A DNA stretch of 64,000 nucleotides, from NCBI GenBank assembly GCA_035758845.1, contig DASTVZ010000025.1, positions 1 to 64,000 on the forward strand, given 5' to 3'. The DNA is from JALZOC01 sp035758845. Its GTDB lineage: Bacteria > Acidobacteriota > Vicinamibacteria > Vicinamibacterales > 2-12-FULL-66-21. Shown piece by piece: positions 58,893 to 64,000 of the stretch. The notes beneath the pieces are model-generated. The model saw only the letters and a program-made list of their open reading frames with translations. It was not told the DNA's origin and ran no database searches. The translations under genes were made by a program, and so were the position numbers. Each line of letters opens with the position of its first letter. Position 1 is the first letter of the stretch.

Positions 58893-59843
58893 TCAGAGCG
58901 TCGTTCGCGGCGTCGACGCGGCGGGAATTTCCTCTGGGCGTCGGCGGCGCAGGCGTGCATAGGCGGCCGTCAGTTCAGCGCCGTACAGCAGAATCACCGC
59001 GGAAATATAGACCCAGACGAGGAACACAACGACCGCCGCGATAGAGCCATGAACGCTGAAGCGATTCAAGTCACGGACGTATCGCGAGAAACCGGCAAGC
59101 GCGACGTGCCAGAGCAGCCCCGTCAACACAGCGCCAACCCAAACATCTCGAAACCGCACGGCGGCATTGGGAACGAAATAGAAGATCAGACCAACGAGGA
59201 AGATGAATATGACAGTGCTCGCTGACTTGACTGCCCACCCTTGAAGTACGAGTAGGGCCGGCGCGCGCGTCATGATCACAGCGAACCAATGAGCCTCCGC
59301 GACGTTGATCGCGCTCACGAGCAACAATCCGACCAGCAGAAGCAGGCTTGCGGTGATGAGCATGATGAACGAGATCAACTTGTGCTTGAGATAGCTCGGC
59401 TGCTTCTCGACGCCCCACGCGTGATTGACCGCCGAGGTAATCGCACCAAAGACGCCCATCGCCGCCCACACCATCAACAGGCTGCCAAACACGCCGAGCC
59501 TGATCCGTGCAGACTGCATCGCGTGCAGCTGCGTGTTGACGAATTCGAATTGCCGTGGAAAGTACCGAAGCACGAAGTCGAGCACCGATGCGCGATCGAT
59601 GTCGTTGTCGGTCACGCTGGCGAGGATCGCCAGAACCAGGAGGAAGAACGGAAAAAGTGACAGCAGCGAATAGTAGGCGATCGATGACGCGAAGGTGAGA
59701 TTGTTGCTGTCGTAGAAGCTGGTCACCCCCCGCCACATGGCAAGGCCAGTCAGCCGGATTTCGGCGAACGCGCGCATCCACGCGCGGCGGACCCATGGAA
59801 GCCGAGTGACCGGCTCGGACTCCCCCATCGCTCGCGCACTCAC
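58893..59843 (-). CDS. YihY/BrkB-family inner membrane protein
   Basis: A 316-residue integral membrane protein with about six helices. The family block NLTFASSIAYYSLLSLFPFFLLVLAI is clear, followed by FGSLLMVWAAMGVFGAITSAVNHAWGVEKQPSYLKHKL and WVGAVLTGLLWHVALAGFSRYVRDLNRFSVHGSIAAVVVFLVWVYISAVILLYGAELTAAY. YihY members have no established single activity (once mis-annotated as RNase BN). GTG 59843 is chosen because a TATGAT on the minus strand stands six bases upstream. Confidence 0.88.
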   Translation of the reverse strand: MSARAMGESEPVTRLPWVRRAWMRAFAEIRLTGLAMWRGVTSFYDSNNLTFASSIAYYSLLSLFPFFLLVLAILASVTDNDIDRASVLDFVLRYFPRQFEFVNTQLHAMQSARIRLGVFGSLLMVWAAMGVFGAITSAVNHAWGVEKQPSYLKHKLISFIMLITASLLLLVGLLLVSAINVAEAHWFAVIMTRAPALLVLQGWAVKSASTVIFIFLVGLIFYFVPNAAVRFRDVWVGAVLTGLLWHVALAGFSRYVRDLNRFSVHGSIAAVVVFLVWVYISAVILLYGAELTAAYARLRRRRPEEIPAASTPRTTL

Positions 59844-59849
59844 GGCGCC

Positions 59850-59855
59850 ATCATA
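59850..59855 (-). promoter_or_regulatory. Candidate -10 element of the YihY gene, leaderless
   Basis: TATGAT on the minus strand, six bases before GTG 59843, no Shine-Dalgarno sequence and no clear -35 box. Confidence 0.45.
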
Positions 59856-59901
59856 TCGCGGTGGTAGGGCGCTTCCGCGTGCGTCCGTGCTCTTCCGTGG
59901 T

Positions 59902-60132
59902 CTAGGATGCGGTCGGTAGCGCGGTAGCGCGCGACGCCGGCTGCGCGGACGCTTCCCACCCGGCGCGAATCTCGTTCGTGAACCACGCCGGCAGCATGCT
60001 GGTCATCGCTGCCAGACTCAATTGCCACGCGAGCGTCCGTAAGCGTGGCGTTTTGAGCACGTAAAAGGCGGCGCCGACTGCCGCAGTTCCGATGACGACG
60101 TTGGCAAGTTTTTCCGCAGAGGTTTGAGTCAT
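59902..60132 (-). CDS. Small membrane-associated protein
   Basis: A 76-residue protein, MTQTSAEKLANVVIGTAAVGAAFYVLKTPRLRTLAWQLSLAAMTSMLP, then AWFTNEIRAGWEASA. One or two hydrophobic segments suggest membrane attachment. ATG 60132 is chosen; no Shine-Dalgarno sequence is evident. It lies downstream of the YtxH-like envelope genes on the same strand, with a 23-base palindrome and a REP-like unit between. Confidence 0.58.
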   Translation of the reverse strand: MTQTSAEKLANVVIGTAAVGAAFYVLKTPRLRTLAWQLSLAAMTSMLPAWFTNEIRAGWEASAQPASRATALPTAS

Positions 60133-60175
60133 GGGCGTTCGACGATCGAAAAAGGGAGGAACGGATGCGACCGGC

Positions 60176-60198
60176 GGTGCGACGTCGGACGTCGCACC
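60176..60198. repeat. GGTGCGACGTC / GACGTCGCACC palindrome
   Basis: Two 11-base arms separated by one base, perfectly complementary, about 44 bases upstream of ATG 60132 on the minus strand. Candidate operator or transcription terminator without T-run. Confidence 0.55.
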
Positions 60199-60235
60199 GG
60201 GGTCTGCCTCGCACCCTCCGACTACCGCTCGGGTC

Positions 60236-60256
60236 GTCCCGAGCGAAGTCGAGGGA
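60236..60256. repeat. CCCGAGCGAAGTCGAGGG dispersed repeat
   Basis: A palindromic unit of the same style as the copies at 57892-57944 (arms CCC.GAG and GTCGAGGG). It lies at the 3' side of the YtxH gene. Confidence 0.6.
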
Positions 60257-60262
60257 ACGCCG

Positions 60263-60637
60263 TTAGCCGCGATTTGTGGAATAGCCGGTTCCGACACCCG
60301 ACATCGAGCCGGTCTGACTTCCGGTCGTTGACGACGGTGTCCCTGGACCTGTCGAGCCGGTGTTGCTGCCCATACCGCCGCCCGAACGGGCGCGCTCATA
60401 CGCCTCCTTGCCGCGGTCGACGATCTGGCTCACCTTGTCCGACGCCTGCTGATACGTGTCGTTCGCCTGGTTGCGAAGCCGGCCCGCCTGTTCACCCAGC
60501 TGATTTCGAAGCTCAGATCCGGTCTTTGGTGCGAAGAGCATTCCCAAGCCTGCGCCGAGCACCGTGCCCGCCAACAGACCCATCAGGAACGATCCGCCGC
60601 CGTCTTCCCGTTCGAAGCGATCATATTCGTATGCCAT
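60263..60637 (-). CDS. YtxH-domain protein
   Basis: A 124-residue protein with a hydrophobic Gly-rich segment (FLMGLLAGTVLGAGLGMLFAPKTGSELRNQL), the YtxH hallmark, followed by a helical amphipathic region (LGEQAGRLRNQANDTYQQASDKVSQIVDRGKEAYERARSGGG) and a Ser/Thr/Gly-rich tail. ATG 60637 has AGGAGG five bases upstream. Envelope-associated; the family is stress-related in Firmicutes, but the function is unclear. It belongs to a run of three similar small genes. Confidence 0.8.
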   Translation of the reverse strand: MAYEYDRFEREDGGGSFLMGLLAGTVLGAGLGMLFAPKTGSELRNQLGEQAGRLRNQANDTYQQASDKVSQIVDRGKEAYERARSGGGMGSNTGSTGPGTPSSTTGSQTGSMSGVGTGYSTNRG

Positions 60638-60695
60638 GCACCCTCCTGTTCGCAGTTTTCGATTGCCGGCGCTCTGCCGGCGGCCATCGTCCGCG

Positions 60696-61115
60696 TTACA
60701 CGCGCCCTGCTGCGGACACCGGCTGCTCGTGATCGCCCTCGTTACTGAGCAACGAGGTGATCACCGCACGAATGCCACGCAACACGCCGACAGCCTGACT
60801 GACTTTGTCCCGGACGGACCCTTTCACCCGATCCGCCGTCTCATCCACCCGGTGAATCGTGCCTGAGATTGCGTGATCGACACGCTCGGTCTGTTGACTC
60901 ACCCGTGCCGTCACCGTCTTCACATCAGCGAGAATCGCGTCCGCCTTTTCCCGGAGCGGCGCAATCTGTCGCGTTTCGAGATCCTCCACCAGCTTCATCA
61001 CGCGACGGTACATCATGAACCCGCCGACGCCCATGCCGATTAGCAGGAGCGCTTCAAGCACACTGACTCCCGCCATGATGCCGAGGAGAAGATTCGTTGT
61101 GTCGAGATTCCCCAT
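60696..61115 (-). CDS. DUF948-like membrane protein
   Basis: A 139-residue protein with an N-terminal membrane helix (LLLGIMAGVSVLEALLLIGMGVGGFMMYRR) and a long heptad-like helix (KLVEDLETRQIAPLREKADAILADVKTVTARVSQQTERVDHAISGTIHRVDETADRVKGSV) resembling DUF948 proteins. ATG 61115 has AGGAGG four bases upstream. It sits between the two YtxH-like genes. Confidence 0.72.
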   Translation of the reverse strand: MGNLDTTNLLLGIMAGVSVLEALLLIGMGVGGFMMYRRVMKLVEDLETRQIAPLREKADAILADVKTVTARVSQQTERVDHAISGTIHRVDETADRVKGSVRDKVSQAVGVLRGIRAVITSLLSNEGDHEQPVSAAGRV

Positions 61116-61123
61116 CGATCCTC

Positions 61124-61375
61124 CTACGCTGACCAGCGGCCCTGGGATCCTCCGCCGGCTACGTCGTTCAGCGATCGCCATCCTTCGTTGGCGACGTTGC
61201 GCGCTTTTTCGACCGTGCCACGCACCCGCGTGAGCTCGCGCATCACATCGTCGAGCTTTGGCTCGATCTGATCGCGGACGCGCCGGCCGCCTTCGGTCAA
61301 ATACAGCCAGCCCCAGACGCCGCCAAGTACGGCCCCCAGGCAGGTCGCCATCAAGACTCGCGATCGCTCATCCAC
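61124..61375 (-). CDS. YtxH-like small membrane protein
   Basis: An 83-residue protein with one membrane segment (LMATCLGAVLGGVWGWLYLTEGG) and a helical tail (RRVRDQIEPKLDDVMRELTRVRGTVEKARNVANEGW). GTG 61375 is chosen for the GGAGG four bases upstream; an in-frame codon 15 bases earlier lacks a site. First of the three small envelope genes. It ends 8 bases before the DUF948-like start, indicating cotranscription. Confidence 0.68.
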   Translation of the reverse strand: MDERSRVLMATCLGAVLGGVWGWLYLTEGGRRVRDQIEPKLDDVMRELTRVRGTVEKARNVANEGWRSLNDVAGGGSQGRWSA

Positions 61376-61506
61376 GTTTCCTCCTTGCACTCACGTGCGA
61401 GTTGTATGTCGACAACCCACAATCGATCTATCAAATGACATGCCACAGCTAGCCCACGGCCGGGGTTGAAATATCGACGAGATTCCGCGTTTTCCTCTAT
61501 GAATCC

Positions 61507-62847
61507 TTACATGGCTGACGTAGGAACGAACAGCGCGAGGGCCACTCCGTCCCAGCGATTTCCATCAGGGCTGTCCGACGATTCCTGTCCCATCGGCATC
61601 GAGGCCACATACGCAGGATCGAGAGCAAACTTGGCAACCAGGTAATCTCGCACCAGCTGGCACCGACGACGGCTGGTAAGAAATCGCTCATTGTTGGTCG
61701 GGCCCTGGGCGTAGCCTTCGATAACAAAGGGGCTATTTCTCGGATAGCGGACGAACTGCGACATGGCTGAATCGAGCCGCGCCTGCCCGTCGGCCGTCAG
61801 CCGCTCGTTTCCGTTTGCGTCAGTCTCGAACAGAACGGCGGCGCGAACCCAGATACGCAGGGCCCGCCGCTCGCGCGTTTCGAGGGCACCTTGACGATAC
61901 TGCTCGACGCTCAGTTCGTCGAGATCGAAGTACCCGCGTCGATTGAAATAGCCGCGGAACAGGAAATTGTGTTTCAGCGCTTCGGTATTCTCCTCCAGGT
62001 CCTGCATGGCATCTCTCGCTGACGCGAGAGTCTGCTGGAAATCACCGCTCACTCCCTTCAAGGGTCCGTTCTCGCCACGAAGATCGGCAACCGCTGCTTT
62101 CGCCTGTTCACTCGCTTCCCGTAGACTGGCGACAGCCTGTGCGGCGTCGGCGGAGATCTTCTTGACGCTCGTGTACATGGACTCGTCAGTCAGCAGCTTC
62201 CCGACGGTACCTTTCCCGTCGCGCAGGCCTGCAACGATCGCGTTCAGATTGCTACTCACCTTTTGAGTCGAGGCCATGATCTCGCGAGCTTCTGACCCGA
62301 TGTCGTTCATCAGATCCTGCGCCTCGTTGGCGGTGTCGGTCACCGAAGCGAGTGCACCGTCGATGCCGGACTTGAGATCCACAATCGTCGTTCGTATCAG
62401 GTCCACCGTATCGCTCATCCGCTGGAGCATTTCGGACAGTTCGAAGGCTTCCCGGCTCGGGATCGTGCCAAGGGCGGGGACGACCTGGGCCTGGTCGGTG
62501 CCCGGTTCAATTTGGATGAATTTGTTCCCGACGAGACCGTCTGTCTGAATGGTGGCAAGGGAGTCGACGCGCAGGAGTTGATGGAAATCTTCGCGAACGC
62601 GGAGCTTGACGCGAAAGCGCGCGGACGGGCTGGCCGGCACCTGGATGGAGGCGACTTCGCCCGCATCCATTCCACCAACCCGCACTTTGCCGCCATCTTC
62701 GAGCCCGGCGATGTTGGCAAACTCGGTGTAGATCTCGATGGATCGATCGAAGAGCATGCGGCGGTCGCCGATCAGAAAGAGACCGACACCAAAGAGGAGC
62801 ACGCCGCCCAGGACGAAGGCACCGACGGCAGCAGCGTGTCGATTCAT
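61507..62847 (-). CDS. mlaD: MlaD-type MCE protein fused to an OmpA-like domain
   Basis: A 446-residue protein. One N-terminal membrane helix (AAAVGAFVLGGVLLFGVGLFLIG) anchors an MCE domain (about 38-116, EFANIAGLEDGGKVRVGGMDAGEVASI and GLVGNKFIQIEPGT). A long helical middle (130-295) follows, then a C-terminal OmpA/MotB-like domain (about 330-442: AVLFETDANGNERLTADGQARLDSAM, PFVIEGYAQGP, NERFLTSRRRCQLVRDYL). MCE rings carry lipids across the periplasm; the OmpA-like part may hold the complex to peptidoglycan. It lies downstream of mlaF by 7 bases. Confidence 0.83.
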   Translation of the reverse strand: MNRHAAAVGAFVLGGVLLFGVGLFLIGDRRMLFDRSIEIYTEFANIAGLEDGGKVRVGGMDAGEVASIQVPASPSARFRVKLRVREDFHQLLRVDSLATIQTDGLVGNKFIQIEPGTDQAQVVPALGTIPSREAFELSEMLQRMSDTVDLIRTTIVDLKSGIDGALASVTDTANEAQDLMNDIGSEAREIMASTQKVSSNLNAIVAGLRDGKGTVGKLLTDESMYTSVKKISADAAQAVASLREASEQAKAAVADLRGENGPLKGVSGDFQQTLASARDAMQDLEENTEALKHNFLFRGYFNRRGYFDLDELSVEQYRQGALETRERRALRIWVRAAVLFETDANGNERLTADGQARLDSAMSQFVRYPRNSPFVIEGYAQGPTNNERFLTSRRRCQLVRDYLVAKFALDPAYVASMPMGQESSDSPDGNRWDGVALALFVPTSAM

Positions 62848-62854
62848 GGATGCT

Positions 62855-63604
62855 CTACCCTGCGTGCTGCGACGTCATGAATGCGCGCACGAGTTCGCTT
62901 GGATGATGGTCGAGTTGCTCTGGCGTGCCATGCGCAATGGCGCGTCCTTCGTGCAGCATGAGTAACTCGTCGCCGAGTCGACGCGCGCTGAGCATGTTGT
63001 GCGTGACCACGACCAGGGTGGCGCCTTCTTGGTTCTTCATGTCGACGAGGAGCGCATCGATCTCTTCCGAGGTAATCGGATCCAAGCCGGCGCTCGGCTC
63101 GTCGACCAGGAGAATCTTCGGATCGAGCGCCAGGGCGCGTGCCAGACCGGCGCGTTTGCGCATTCCGCCGGATAACGCGCCGGGCATCTTGTCGTAGTCC
63201 GGTTCGAGCCCGACAGCTGCCAACTTCTGTTTCGCCCGTTCCCGGATCTCAGCGTCGCGAAGCTGCGTGTGCCGCCGCATCGGGAAGGCCACGTTTTCGC
63301 CGACCGAGATCGAATCGAAGAGCGCGGCACTCTGAAACAGAAAACCCATCTTCTTCCGCACTTCGGACAACGGTGGTCCACTGAGCGCACTGATCTCGTC
63401 GTCGCCAATGAACACGCGGCCGCTGTCCGGCCGCAGCAGGCCGATCATGTGGCGAAGGGTGACGCTCTTCCCGGTGCCGCTTCGTCCCATGATCACGAAC
63501 CCGCCGCCAGCCGGCACGTCGAACGTCACATCGTCAAGGACCTTTCGTGTGCCGAAGACCTTGGTCACGTGATCCATTCGTACCGCGGCGGATCGGCGCG
63601 TCAT
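62855..63604 (-). CDS. mlaF: MlaF-type ABC ATPase
   Basis: A 249-residue ATPase with Walker A GRSGTGKS, Q-loop MGFLFQSAALFDS, signature LSGGMRKRAGLARAL, Walker B KILLVDEPSAGLDPIT and switch His VVTHNM. The SGTGKS and SAGLDP forms are those of Mla/Ttg2A lipid-transport ATPases. It overlaps mlaE by 4 bases and precedes mlaD, giving the order mlaE-mlaF-mlaD. It powers phospholipid movement between membranes. Confidence 0.9.
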   Translation of the reverse strand: MTRRSAAVRMDHVTKVFGTRKVLDDVTFDVPAGGGFVIMGRSGTGKSVTLRHMIGLLRPDSGRVFIGDDEISALSGPPLSEVRKKMGFLFQSAALFDSISVGENVAFPMRRHTQLRDAEIRERAKQKLAAVGLEPDYDKMPGALSGGMRKRAGLARALALDPKILLVDEPSAGLDPITSEEIDALLVDMKNQEGATLVVVTHNMLSARRLGDELLMLHEGRAIAHGTPEQLDHHPSELVRAFMTSQHAG

Positions 63605-64000
63605 CCGCCTGCCGCCTTGGGAAAGATGAAGAAGATCAAGCGCACGAGCAGAACATTCGTGACGATGATGAGAATCGAAGAAAGGACGACAGCCCGCGTC
63701 GACGCGCGCCCAACCCCTTCCGTTCCCGACTCGGTGTTGAATCCAAGGTACGACGCGGTCGTCGCGATGATGAACCCGAACACCATCGTCTTCAGTGTCG
63801 CCGGTACGTAATCGGTGATGTCGATAAGTGTGAACGCGCGCTTCAAGTACAGATGAAAAGGCATCCCGGTCGCCGTCGTCTCTGCCAGAAATCCGCCGAG
63901 CATTCCGGCAAAATTCATCACGGTCGTCAGGATCGGCACGGCGATGACGCAGGCAATCACGCGCGTGACCACGAGATAGCGGAAGGCATCGACCGCCGAC
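63601..64000 (-). CDS. mlaE: MlaE-type permease (N-terminus outside window)
   Basis: The last 132 residues of an MlaE/YrbE permease: VDAFRYLVVTRVIACVIAVPILTTVMNFAGMLGGFLAE, then FGFIIATTASYLGFNTESGTEGVGRASTRAVVLSSILIIVTNVLLVRLIFFIF. The pattern GVGRASTRAVV is typical of the family. The window ends before the start. Its stop overlaps the mlaF start by 4 bases. Partner of MlaF and the MCE protein. Confidence 0.9.
   Translation of the reverse strand, partial: SAVDAFRYLVVTRVIACVIAVPILTTVMNFAGMLGGFLAETTATGMPFHLYLKRAFTLIDITDYVPATLKTMVFGFIIATTASYLGFNTESGTEGVGRASTRAVVLSSILIIVTNVLLVRLIFFIFPKAAGG

Overview
The window is a GC-rich bacterial chromosome segment, most likely from Acidobacteriota of the Vicinamibacteria type. 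This is inferred from gene content: two Ser/Thr kinases fused to TolB-like propellers, remnants of an acidobacterial duplicated orphan permease (ADOP), LIC_10091 and DUF6249 proteins, and many secreted proteins of unknown function. It reads as ordinary core chromosome interrupted by zones of gene decay. No CRISPR array, intact prophage or complete insertion sequence was seen.

Layout. 1-5.4 kb: a truncated gene, a metallophosphoesterase, an L,D-transpeptidase, an M23 peptidase, and an ECF sigma / anti-sigma / DUF4097 unit. 5.7-9 kb: a REC-PP2C phosphatase and a LytS/LytTR two-component pair. 9-11.4 kb (minus strand): a PA2779-like small protein translationally coupled to a C39 peptidase-TPR-POTRA-Omp85-like barrel fusion. 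11.6-14.2 kb: a PilT-type ATPase, ADOP and VanZ debris, and a SYLF protein. 14.5-20.6 kb: a HAMP-PP2C phosphatase, a lone receiver, a Yip1 protein, a LIC_10091 protein and a two-gene secreted/barrel unit. 20.7-28.6 kb: a kinase, then a decay zone (TlpA, ankyrin and HNH remnants) among cupin, ankyrin, propeller and zincin genes. 28.7-34.2 kb: a cupin, a D-aminoacylase-like hydrolase, a zinc-ribbon protein and a large TPR protein. 34.3-37 kb: a 77-codon secreted leader followed by an accessory secA. 37-38.6 kb: a second decay zone. 38.8-48.2 kb: a kinase, tRNA-Leu(UAA), a formamidase-like protein, pdxH, an amino acid permease and an aminotransferase. 48.3-59.8 kb: an amidase, a REC-PilZ-like regulator, a DUF255 protein, a DJ-1 protein, an ABC exporter, a second ECF/anti-sigma pair and a YihY protein. 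59.9-64 kb (minus strand): small envelope proteins and an Mla-type lipid transport operon (mlaE-mlaF-mlaD fused to an OmpA-like domain).

Most interesting locus. The 34323-34556 ORF has a signal peptide and ends with an Arg-Ala-Pro-Pro motif five residues before its stop. Its last codons (34542-34552) can pair with the Shine-Dalgarno region of the accessory secA (34579-34589). A ribosome stalled on RAPP would sit on this arm and free the secA ribosome binding site. That is the logic of SecM, with the motif of the ApdA/ApdP arrest peptides, in a phylum where I know of no described case. Second is the C39 peptidase joined to POTRA and an Omp85-like barrel, which resembles a type Vd architecture carrying a cysteine peptidase instead of patatin.

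General traits. Several genes lacking a Shine-Dalgarno sequence have a TATAAT-like hexamer 5-7 nt before the start codon, suggesting leaderless mRNAs. Many intergenic gaps hold short low-complexity tracts in families that recur across the window.
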